From positions 62,001 to 126,000 of the forward strand of contig CM114275.1 in assembly GCA_050084515.1 (NCBI GenBank): a stretch of DNA of 64,000 nt. Reading direction: 5' to 3'. The notes beneath the pieces are model-generated. The model saw only the letters and a list, made by a program, of their open reading frames with translations. It had not been told where the DNA came from and ran no database searches. The position numbers were made by a program, and so were the translations under genes. Origin of the DNA: Blasia pusilla. Taxonomy: Eukaryota; Marchantiophyta; Marchantiopsida; Blasiales. Shown here in pieces: positions 54,447-64,000 of this stretch; the stretch's first letter is position 1; each line of letters starts with the position of its first letter.

Positions 54447-55472
54447 TGTCGTGACCCTCATAACCAAACAAATACCAAAGAGGCCCCAAGCGGAACGTCA
54501 GAACTCAAGTGGACTCACGCTTCGATGATAGCGCTTTGGAGAGGTTTTTGGAAGGTCTCTTGGAAAAGTCCAAGAGACGAAACGCGGAAAAAAGTTGTGC
54601 GTTTCATGCCTTAGTGGTCGCGAACAGGACACCTAGACCAAACGCGAACCAAGACTTGAGATGAGTTGAGTCTTGGAAGATTGGTTGCCAAAGAGGTAAG
54701 AATCAATTTTGGAACACGACTAGCATTTGTGAAAGTTGACTTTGTTTCGAGACATAACGTTTATCCCCAAGATGCGTTCCAGACAAGTACGTGCGCGTTG
54801 GAAAGCTTATCTCCAGACGCTTCCAACGCACCAAAGATCTTAGCAAACGCAGAAGTACAGTATGAGATATTGACCGAAAATGACTGTGAGAGCAATCGAG
54901 TTGAGGGCCAATTTGAGGGGCCCGGCTGTCTTTCCCTAAAGTTAGGGGAACCCCGGAGATCCCCAGAAGTACTAGTAAGGGGGAATCTTTCCAAGACGTC
55001 TTGGAACACGAACCCCACTTTGAGCACCAAACGGCGTCTCAAGGGCACGGGAAGGAACGAGAGTTTGGCGTTGGAACTCGAAACCCAAACCTGATCCAAG
55101 GGAGTGGTTGTACGCCACACTTGGATTCCGACCCGTGATTCATTTTGTGTGAGTCTTGGTTAGGGACTCATTGGATGTCCATTAGACAGTTGGAACCGTC
55201 AGGCGCGAAACGCCGTTTGAGGTTCTACAACCGACCAGAAAGTCTGTCCCAAGTCTTTCGAGACTTGCCTATGTTGTAAACCGCAAAACTAGGAAGGTTG
55301 AGCTTGATGAGAGGGCGAGTCGAGGACTCGGCAAGTTAGAATTTCTGATTGATCCAGACCCGACTAACGTGAGTGCGTGTTTGGATGCAGATCAACGTTG
55401 AGAGCGTGTCCTACTAAACGCACACTTCCGTAACAACAAAGATTAACGTTTAAGGAGAGTAGGCATACGACA
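54447..55472 (+). mobile_element. Solo LTR, 1,026 bp, with target duplication
   Basis: Ends TGTCGTGACC ... CATACGACA carry the inverted TGTCG/CGACA termini typical of LTRs. It is flanked by TGATG at 54442-54446 and 55473-55477, a 5-bp target duplication. It interrupts the 232-bp tandem repeat, whose sequence resumes at 55478. No internal retroelement genes, so it is a recombined solo LTR. Confidence 0.92.
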
Positions 55473-55477
55473 TGATG

Positions 55478-56890
55478 GATAATGTTTCCAATATTAGATG
55501 CCACTTTTCTCGTAGGTAGAAAAAACCTTTCAGATATTCCTTGAATAAAGATCAATGAAAGTCAATGGGTAGTTGCAAGTTAGTGGTGCCAATCTTCCCA
55601 ACAATGGTGTAAGTTCTACCCATGGAAGCTCCACCTCTTTGGTTTGTTTCGGAGGAACGTGGAAGTTGTTTGTCTTCAACCATAGCTTATCTCATTTGGT
55701 ACCCTATATTGGTGTCTCTACTAGTTAGCCTTGGAAATGCTACTACTTGGAAATGCTACTACTTGGAGTAGCATTTCCAAGCACTCCGTGGCAGCTGCCT
55801 ATGTTAACCCATCTTTATTCCCAATGAGTGGTGTCGGATTGCCACAACCATTATTGGATTTCTCTATGCTATAACTACTGGAGAGTGCAAATGCCTAATA
55901 GTGAAAATGCTATCCATGGTCACAGCAATGTTATCATCATTGCACACACATTGCAGTGGCTGCAAGATTCTGGAAAATTACCTCAGCCATGGATACTATG
56001 ATATTGCGTTTCCTCTACTGTCACATATCAGAGAACATTCAAAAACCAATTGCTTCAATGAGAACCAGAGTGTGCCCATACTTGAGAGACTCTTAGCAAC
56101 CAATGGTTCCAATCTTTATTATACAAGTGGAAAAGAAACACCTTCCACCTGAGTGGCCATCCACAGGGTTGTCCATGTATAAGAGCCACCTCCAGTCACC
56201 ATGTCTTGGGATTTACATCTCCAACTCAGGCCCCACATAATGCTCTCCAAATCAACTGTTTTGCCTGAACTGGAAGTGAGCTGAATATCCTATGCGTACA
56301 TTTTGGAGACAAGCCTTGCATTTACTGCTAGACTTCTAGTCAGAGTAGGTTTCATTACTCATTTGACTTCAAAAGCCTACTGCTAGCTCCAGGGATGCCC
56401 TTCTGCACACTCTTTAAGTGAAATCAATCGTCAACAATTGGCCAGACGTGCAGATTCCCACATGCTTAGTGCTAAAAAATGGTACACATCACCAGCCAAC
56501 CATTCACCCAACCACACTAATGAAGACTCATGATCTGTAATTGTGTGCTCATGTGAGTTTACATATTGTCAGAGCCGTCACTTACATGTTAGTGATACAA
56601 TTTCATGTCAGCAGGTTGGTTTCGACACATCTAGGTTGTGTCTCGAGACTAATTCTGAAAATTATCTGCGGGCTCACTACGCAACACAACCTCAATTTCC
56701 AAGATGTAGAAAATCTCAACCCAGGGTCGTTAAGAAATTACCCCATTTGTGACAGCAAAGTTTGTCCAGAAGACTGATCGTGGGTACAAACTCCAATATG
56801 TTTCCATGTCTACTGTGCCTTTGTGCATAGGTGAGCCATGCACACCAAAACCTGCAATGGCAAAATCTTGAGTCATTCTGAGCTTGTAAG
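55478..56890. other. Repeat remnant and unassigned DNA
   Basis: 55478-55560 is the resumed 232-bp unit. An inverted/direct repeat lies at 55733-55785 (cttggaaatgctactacttg twice, then agtagcatttccaag). The rest up to 56892 is non-coding and probably includes the 3' untranslated region of the ZOP1-like gene. Confidence 0.5.
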
Positions 56891-56892
56891 TG

Positions 56893-58632
56893 TCAGTATG
56901 CCTGGTAAAGGCCCAACAGAGATTTTTCTCTTTCCTGTGTCCTTTTCCTTGCAGCTTCTCTGGCTGCCAGTGCTGCAGCCTCTTCTCCAGAAATTGGACC
57001 TGTTCTCTCCTCCCTCTTTCTCTTGCCTATATCCAAAGACGACGCTACACCTTTACCAACTCTGACTGGGCCCAGAGCTTTTCCTACAGCTGTATTGAGG
57101 GCCATTGAAGCCCCTGGTGTACTCTTCTTACTGGAATCCCTGACTGTCTTTAGTGGGACTTTTTGACCTTTTGCTTGAGTCTGTGAAGTTGAACCTGAAC
57201 TCTGCTTTTTTGTCACAGGTTCAGGTCCATTTTGTGATTGGGCCTCTTCAGAAGCTTTCAGTGCTGCCTCCTGTGTTGTCCATTTTCCTGCCAACAGAGA
57301 TCCTCGATGAAGTAAGTGAAATGAGAGCTGTGTGTGACCTTTTGACCATAAACAAATCACCAAAAAAATTGACATGGAAAAAGCAATCAAAAAGAAGGGA
57401 GTTCAAAATTATCTACCAAGAATGTCACTGTAATACAGGCCTGAGTTTGGATCATAGTAGTAGCCTGTTGCAGCATTAAAATGATAGCCAGTTGCCTCAT
57501 CATAAGTCCAGTCTGAACACGAAAACAAGCATTACACTAGGTCAAATATGAGGAAACCTTAGAAATCATAATCCATAACTTCATGACAGCACTCGAGTTC
57601 AGATGACAATACAGACATTGAAGAACTGATGTGAATAGAAAATGGATCGCTATGAAATCACAAGCAACACCCACCATTGGCTGATCCCCCATTTTTTCTT
57701 ACTGTGTTATCCTTAGTAGTTTCATCTTCAGCTGGTGTAGAAGTCCCCCTGATACCTGTGGATCTGCATTCATCTTCCTCATGGCCATAAGCAATCTCTG
57801 CAGCTGCATCAGCTCTTCGAATAGACGCCAGATCCCTTTCATAGCTCTTCCGGGCTTGCTGCTCACATGTCACAAAAAAACTTCAGACCAGAATACTTAT
57901 CTTCACTATTGTTGGAGGCTAAAGTAGGGACTCTAATAGTTTTGAACTGCAGAAAGCAATAAGAGTGGGCTTGGTCCACCCTAGATGTTATTTTCCATAA
58001 AACCTGAGATTCATAATAGCATATCTAACCAAAGAAAAGGTGATTCGCAACACATTCAAACATTCCACAACCGACAAGATGAAAAAAAAAGACAGGTACA
58101 GGTGTTCTTCCTTCCCTGTGCTTACTGTTGCTAAGAGTCAGCTGGAAAAGTCAAGAAAACACATCAGTTTATCCAACACGCCTCTTGTATCTTGTTAGGG
58201 TTGTTCCAACGTTCAATAAAATTCTTTATGGCCTGGCAAGGTAAGATATCAAACCATTTGGAAGTGAAAGAGAGCATATGATGGCTGAGAAGCACTGCTG
58301 ACTCCACATTTGATAGCCAGCAACTCTTTTATGGAACCACAAACTTTCTACCAATAACAGTCCACCAAGAAAAACTGGCAGGCACTATTGTAACACAATT
58401 TTTCTGGTCAAATTGACAGAGTTCACTTTACCGCTTCAATCCTCTCCAAATCTTTCACAGCCTGCTGCTTCTCCTTTTCCTTAACAGCATTGTCTTTCCT
58501 AATAGCCGCGAGCTTTTTGGCAACGTTGTCCTTGTGTCGTTGTCCGAATTCATGAGTTCGTATGCTCGTGGCATTGTTCGCAATATATATCTTACAGTAG
58601 TCACACCACTTGTTTCCTTGACTCACCCAGTA
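56893..58632 (-). CDS. ZOP1: ZOP1-like pre-mRNA splicing factor (U1-type zinc finger, OCRE); first exon unresolved
   Basis: Exons on the minus strand: 58632-58432, 57858-57675, 57512-57417, 57287-56893, all GT-AG and in frame, 291 codons plus stop. Exon A: YWVSQGNKWCDYCKIYIANN with CDYC and THEFGQRH, the matrin/U1-type C2H2 zinc finger. Exon B: QARKSYERDLASIRRADAAA. Exon C: WTYDEATGYHFNAATGYYYD and GLYYSDILG, an OCRE aromatic repeat. Exon D: KWTTQEAAL, then GKRKREERTGPISGEEAAAL and REKSLLGLYQAY. This is the architecture of ZOP1, a nucleic-acid-binding splicing factor also implicated in RNA-directed DNA methylation in Arabidopsis. The start codon is missing from exon A; relatives begin MTEYWVSQ, so a tiny upstream exon should lie 5' of 58632. 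It was not located with confidence. Confidence 0.92.
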
Positions 58633-58970
58633 CTGCAATCAGCGGAGTTAGATAGCTCAATTCAGAGCCGTGATGATGAAGAAAAACTAGCCGTAGCTGC
58701 CAGAACATAAAGACCAACTTGAACCCTACGACGACAAGACATAGCGTTAGACCTCGCCTCTCCGCCTTGATTCCTATGGGCGATTCCTCTACTTCAGCGA
58801 CTTGCACCACACACAGATGGGGGACTTTCCAACTTATCATAAGGTACCTGGGTTTACGTACGCAGGTGGTTCAATTGCAGATGACAAATTAGCTGGGGTA
58901 AAATTAAAAAGTATCCTTCTCGTTCCAAGCTGAAAACGACTAAGTATTCTTCTTCCATCCAAGCTGCTAC
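58633..58970 (-). promoter_or_regulatory. ZOP1-like 5' region (start exon candidate zone)
   Basis: Must contain the initiator ATG and a few codons. Candidate ATGs on the minus strand lie at about 58840, 58741 and 58711; none is followed by a clean donor in the right phase by eye. Left open. Confidence 0.35.
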
Positions 58971-58997
58971 CCCGTGAAATTTTTCACGGGGTAACAA
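58971..58997. repeat. Perfect 12-nt-arm hairpin
   Basis: taccccgtgaaa, a short T-rich loop, then tttcacggggta. Lies about 340 bp upstream of the ZOP1-like exon A. Could be a terminator-like or regulatory hairpin, or a relic of a small element. Confidence 0.85.
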
Positions 58998-59985
58998 TGA
59001 CATGAATTATTCTCACCGTCACCCCCAGTCCCTTTGAAGATGGACGCGCTCTCGGTCAATAAACAGGTTCACTCAAGTCCGCCTTGCACATCTACTCCTT
59101 CGAGCCCCTAGAATCTTCCCTCGTCCAGAATGTCCCTTGAGGCTTTCACAGCCTCATGTCATGTCGCACTTCGAGACCATCACTCAGAAAAAAACTAAAG
59201 AGAAGGGAGCTCTGACATTTCCAGAGCGCGTTTGGCATACATGGACCAAACACTCTTCCCAGCAATGCACTCCTACTTAGAGAGAGTATGGGCATTTACC
59301 TCAGTCATGGCTCTTGCTGGTTCTAGGTCACAGGGCTCACTCACTCGAAAAGTCGCTGTGCAACCCCTACGTATCCCTTACTTGCAATCGACCCCCTTTC
59401 AAGCAAATGCAAGCTCGACAGCTCTCCAGAACGGAGGTACATTACGACTGCTTTCGCATTTCTTCAGAAAAAAGGACGGCCGCGAGGGACTTCTCCAAGT
59501 GCGTCTTCATGGCGCCTGCGAGTAATCCCTCGTTAATTGGAACAGGGAAGGGATCCTTATTCGACTTTCCAGATTTTGAACCCTCTCCTCGACAGGAAGA
59601 AAACAAGGGTTTTACAAACTGGAGAGCGGCAGAGGGATTGTCCATGTGCAGACGGCGAACGAATGGTCGATTACGGATTACAACCGGAATTGAAAATTGC
59701 ACCGGAGCAAGCCAGAGAAGACGCAGCAATTTGGGACGGGGCGTGTAGGTTTTCTAAACGCACACCCACTCGGCTGGTTGCCTTGTTGCAAGCTATTGTG
59801 GAGGCTGAAACCCCGCATAGGAAAAAAGTATGGAACATATTTGAAAGGCATGTTTGTTTGGAAAGTAATTTTTTATGGCACACTTCCGTACGAATGTTTT
59901 GGACAGACTTTTGATTTCGAATTTTTTTCAGCGTATAGTTTTGGCCAAACAAGTTTGCTTTTTGTTTAGTTTGATTTGGGGTTTG
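58998..59985. other. Unassigned intergenic DNA
   Basis: Overlapping short frames at 59232-59969 on both strands lack known motifs and splice support. Nothing else recognised. Confidence 0.4.
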
Positions 59986-59987
59986 AA

Positions 59988-60308
59988 GAAGGAGGTCTAT
60001 GAAGGGTTTTGTTAAGGATTTTGCTTGTAACTATTTCCATTTTGCTCCAATCTTATATAAAGTTCAACGCATTCTGCTCAAGTCTTAGGTTGGGGTTTTC
60101 AAAAACATTTGGAATCTTTGAACCTCCTTCTCTCTTGAATATCCTCTGAGAAGGAGGTCTATGAAGGGTTGTTAAGGGTTTTGCTTGTAACTATTTCCAT
60201 TTTCCTCCAATCTTATCTAAAGTTCAACGCATTCTGCTCAAGTCTTAGGTTGGAGTTTTCAAAAACATTTGGAATCTTTAAACCTCCTTCTCTCTTGAAT
60301 ATCCTCGG
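59988..60308. repeat. 162-bp tandem duplication
   Basis: gaaggaggtctatgaagggt through ctctcttgaatatcctc occurs at 59988-60148 and again at 60150-60307, differing by a few bases. A recent two-copy tandem repeat without coding function. Confidence 0.92.
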
Positions 60309-61140
60309 AGATTCGTAAACACAATTTCACTCGTAGCGCTCTTCTTAAAGTGTGATTTCGGGTTACCATCGGTTTAAGGGATTCCCCTTGCTTTCCTCGA
60401 TTTTTTGCTACAGGCTGGGCCAAAATTACTACCCCATTCCTTCAATCATCGGTGGATGGTTTTAACTTTCTCCTCACATCCTCTTTATTGGTGTTTCCAA
60501 TTTCTTTCGTAACTTTCTCCTGGAGCATCAGTTCTTGGTGTGTTTGGTCTTGTTTAGATTGTCTTGACAAGCTCGTTCTTTTCATATCAAGTAGGTTTTA
60601 TATTTTTTCTTTTTTCTCCGTAGGCATTTTAGGTCAATTCCTCTCAAACGTCTTCCTTGCTCTTTCGACTCTTTACCTTATTATTTTGCCCCTCTATACA
60701 TTTGTTATCTCCTTAAGGGCATTATAAAATTCATATTCTCAAGCCACTTCTTTCATATCCGTGTAGATCACTTTATCTTTTCTATTTCTTTTTCTATTTC
60801 TTAAAGTAATTTTCAATCATAAACTTGTTATTGCCTAATCTTATTCTCTCCCTCTAAATATATCTTGGATGGATTCCACCACTTTTATTATAGTTATTAT
60901 CCTCATGCTTTGTCACGTCTTAGTAACGGATAGATAAAGATCTATCGATATAGGGAACCAACGGACTGTCTTGAGTGTGACTTCGTCCCGAGATGTCGGA
61001 TGAGTTTGGTGACAAGTGTGTTGCGTGGGGAACGTCGTTAATGGCAATTTTCCTATTTTGGTCTTAGTCCGTCAGGTGACTCGTTGACCGAGTCAACGGT
61101 CACCCGGTAACCTGTGCACGCAGGTTACCGTTGGGAGGGC
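60309..61140. other. Unassigned AT-rich DNA
   Basis: 60450-60900 is T-rich (a pyrimidine-biased frame at 60452-60727 encodes a hydrophobic low-complexity peptide, not called). 61080-61130 carries an inverted repeat around cggtaacctgtgcacgcagg ttaccg. Confidence 0.4.
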
Positions 61141-61247
61141 TATTTTTGGGGAAAGAGCCTTTTGGCCTTCTCAAGCAATCTTTCTCATGTTGAGAAAGAT
61201 TTCTCAAGCAATCTTTCTCATGTTGAGCCTTAGGAGCACTTCTCTTG

Positions 61248-61731
<484 letters not shown>

Positions 61732-61732
61732 A

Positions 61733-61745
61733 TGGTATCAAAGCG
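61733..61745 (+). promoter_or_regulatory. tRNA-Met primer-binding site
   Basis: tggtatcaaagcg is close to TGGTATCAGAGC, the complement of the initiator tRNA-Met 3' end used as primer by plant copia elements. Position directly after the LTR supports it. Confidence 0.85.
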
Positions 61746-62250
61746 ATGGGAAAAGATCACTTGAAACTCTTGGTGTTTGAGGAGAGAAGAGAGGCGAGAG
61801 AAAGCACAATTTTAGTTTGGGAGAAGAAAATTTTGTTCAAAGCTCAGTGGGTGCAGATTTCACATGGATTTGACGTTGATAAAACTTTGGAGGCATTTTT
61901 TAGGGTTTTTCCGGTCAATTTAGTCATATGGGTCCACATCGGTTAGAATAATGCCAAAGGCTAGTTCAAGTCGTATTGTAGAGCTCGCCGAGAACTTTCC
62001 AATCCATTCAAAATCGCTCAATTTTGACATTTTTAGCTCATGCAGTTACAATTTCAGTGTAGGAAAGTGCAATTAGTGAAGAAAAGTTATGTAGTTGGCT
62101 CTCTACAGGCCAATTTTGAGTAGTTCTTTCATACAGTTGATCAATTTTGCCAAATTTTAGGTCGATTTCTATGTAGGAGTGGTCTATGCTTCAATTGGAG
62201 CAATGAAGAGCCTGAAATTACTTTTTTTTTTAGTAAAATGGTTCGTCATG
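61746..62250 (+). other. Leader of copia element
   Basis: An untranslated stretch between primer-binding site and gag. A short frame starting at 61746 is not supported as a gene. Confidence 0.5.
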
Positions 62251-63150
62251 GAGTATTCGCCAATAACAATCACATGCAAGAAGGTAGATAAGCAGAATTA
62301 TAATGTTTGGAAGTTTCGCATGAAACCATTTATCATGGGTGAAGAACTATGGGAGCTTGTTACATGTGATGAGGCCAAGCCAAAAGTTGACTTAACATAC
62401 TTTAATATTCGTGCTTGGAACAAAGGCTTAAGGCAAGTATCCACTACATTTCAATAATTATCAGTTCGCCAATGATAGATCACATTCAAGATGTTGATAA
62501 TCCGAAGAAGATTTGGGATGCATTGGAAAAGTTGTTCCAGACATCTACAAAGGCCAGAAATCTTCAATTGAAACAAAATTTGAACAAAGTGACGAAAGGA
62601 TCACAGAGCATTAATGATTATATTTTGAGTATCAGACATATTGTTGATCAGTTGAATAGCATCAGAGTGACAATAGAAGATTATGATATGATTTTGTTCA
62701 CTCTTCAAGGTCTTCCAAAGGATTACAAGTCCTTTGAGACCTCTATCTCTATGAGAGAGAAGTATCCAACCTTTCAAGAGTCAGTCCTATTGTTAATCAG
62801 TGAAGAGATGCGTCTAGTAGACAACAGTAGCTCGTCTAGTCTACAAGAGAGTGCGCTATTTGCAGGTTATGGATCAAACAGAGGTAGGGGTCGTGGTAGA
62901 AGCTTCCGCGGTCTTGGTGGATATCAAACATATGGAGAAACAAACACTTAATATAATGTCATTCAATCAACTACGAATCAATATCAAACACAATCACAAG
63001 GTGGTGATGTCAGAAACCGTTGGGATCGAGATTAGTAACACAGGGTCCCAGGATCTTGGAATTATTGTGGGATAAAGGGTCATTATGCAAAGTTTTACTT
63101 CAAGAAGAAGGCACATATGAGAACATAAGCCTTACAACAACAAAATTATG
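62251..63150 (+). pseudogene. Copia Gag (UBN2-type) with zinc knuckle remnant
   Basis: MEYSPITITCKKVDKQNYNV and WKFRMKPFIMGEELWEL, then after a frameshift near 62430 HIQDVDNPKKIWDALEKLFQ, LNKVTKGSQSINDYILSIRH, LQGLPKDYKSFETSISMREK. A Gly/Arg segment and a knuckle-like NYCGIKGHYAKFY (last Cys now Tyr) follow near 63060. This is the capsid of Ty1/copia elements. The protease and later pol are absent before the match is lost at about 63200. Confidence 0.9.
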
Positions 63151-63199
63151 TAGAGCAACAACACCAAGGGCAGTACCGAGAACAACAACATTCACAAAC

Positions 63200-64000
63200 T
63201 GAGCATCTCTTGGTTATGACTCATCATAAGGATGTCGTGCGCATACATATCGCTACACAACATACATCGCTCGTCACATCTACACCACACAACACCGATC
63301 TTCCCCACACACGGGTCGATCCACACATGTACAAAAATCAACTCATACATATACATGGAGATCCATTGTGTCAGGAACGTCGTTCCTGACAACTTTCATG
63401 TTGAGGTCTTTTACAACCGGATGACTTGTTGACCAGGTCACACCCCCACAGTAACTCTTGCGCAAGAAAGTTACCAAGGGAAGGGCTATTTTTAGGGGAA
63501 GAGCCTTTTGGCTCTTCCCAACCCTATATAAGAGAGGAAGGTGGCTTTCCTAAGCCATCTTTCTCATGTTGGGCCGTTGGAGCACCTTCCTTGTATGTGT
63601 GTGAGCTAGGACTAGGGTGCTAGCGTGCGGATTCCTTGATAGCACAAGGTGGACAAGGCTCGATATGCCGATGTAGATTGAGGAGTGGAGTTTTAGGCCG
63701 GGTGTGCCGTTTTTACTACTCTTTATTTTTACATGAGAAAGATGTCAAGGGGCTGGTGGGAATTTGTTGTTTGCAGGTAGGCAAGCGAGTTGCCTTGGTC
63801 GGGAGCCCCTGGAGACGTGTGTGTGACATTTTGTGTGTCATTTTTCTGTTCGGAAGGCCGTGGGCGGAAGCGCTGTCCATTTTTCTCAGATTTTGCTGGT
63901 GCGGATTGATGGGGGACAGCAGCCGAGTGTAGTTTGTGGTGGGGCGTCGGGTGTACGCAAGTGAGGGTGTCGAGAGAGAGAAGAAAGGAAGGTTTGGGCT
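63200..64000 (+). repeat. LTR-like sequence with TATA box
   Basis: gggctatttttaggggaaga at 63483, ccctatataagagagg (63521-63536), cattctttctcatgttggg-like text, tgtatgtgtgtgagc and gatatgccgatgtagattga match the LTR family at 49600-49800 and 61135-61250. It follows the broken copia gag. The end of the window shows no gene. Confidence 0.6.

Noticed and set aside
55733-55785. microRNA gene
   Set aside because: The inverted repeat is short and mixed with direct repeats of the same word, more like slippage.
59232-59969. Host gene with several overlapping frames
   Set aside because: No conserved motif in any frame and no consistent exon phases.
60452-60727. Membrane protein
   Set aside because: The hydrophobic translation results from T-rich non-coding DNA.

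Overview
The window looks like nuclear DNA of a streptophyte with a large, repeat-rich genome: a land plant or charophyte-grade alga, not identified further. Evidence: plant-type GT-AG introns; a complete V-ATPase subunit E gene; a ZOP1-like splicing factor gene; a prohibitin fragment; Ty3/gypsy and Ty1/copia elements; solo LTRs; satellites. DNMT-carrying Ty3 elements are reported in the literature from charophyte algae, which fits but does not decide the species. No rRNA, tRNA, bacterial operon or CRISPR array was seen. Nearly all transposon genes are broken by stops and frameshifts; the host genes are clean.

Region 1 (1-6100): a plus-strand Ty3/gypsy pol with an unusual order: protease, a cytosine-5 DNA methyltransferase (DNMT), reverse transcriptase, RNase H, integrase, and a C-terminal PHD finger. 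A second, minus-strand copy (about 16100-19750) keeps gag, zinc knuckle, protease and half of the DNMT. Two degraded integrase pieces of the same family lie at 34590-35620 and 47830-49330; the latter repeats the integrase-PHD end.

Region 2 (6101-32797): two direct copies of an unusual DNA transposon. The fuller copy (about 19770-32797) has a minus-strand transposase-like gene with a SWIM zinc finger, and a divergent plus-strand multi-exon gene. That second gene encodes a coiled coil, a ParB/sulfiredoxin-like domain, a long middle region, and a beta-class (N4-cytosine/N6-adenine type) DNA methyltransferase. The spacer between the genes, and the introns of both, are filled with dozens of about 27-bp palindromes at roughly 50-80 bp spacing. 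Copy 1 has lost most of its transposase and carries a 2.16-kb nested insertion with a 5-bp target duplication. This element is the main candidate for an undescribed system.

Region 3 (32800-42350): low gene content, with an integrase remnant, a 351-bp satellite of about seven units, a 3'-truncated prohibitin gene and LTR remnants.

Region 4 (42362-58632): VHA-E on the minus strand (6 exons), LTR remnants and microsatellites, a 232-bp tandem repeat split by a 1,026-bp solo LTR, and the ZOP1-like gene on the minus strand.

Region 5 (58640-64000): repeats, a (GT)90 microsatellite, and the 5' half of a copia element (LTR, primer-binding site, gag).

Two unrelated mobile element families here each carry their own DNA methyltransferase (a C5-type DNMT and a ParB-linked N-type enzyme), which suggests that element-borne DNA modification is a recurring strategy in this genome.
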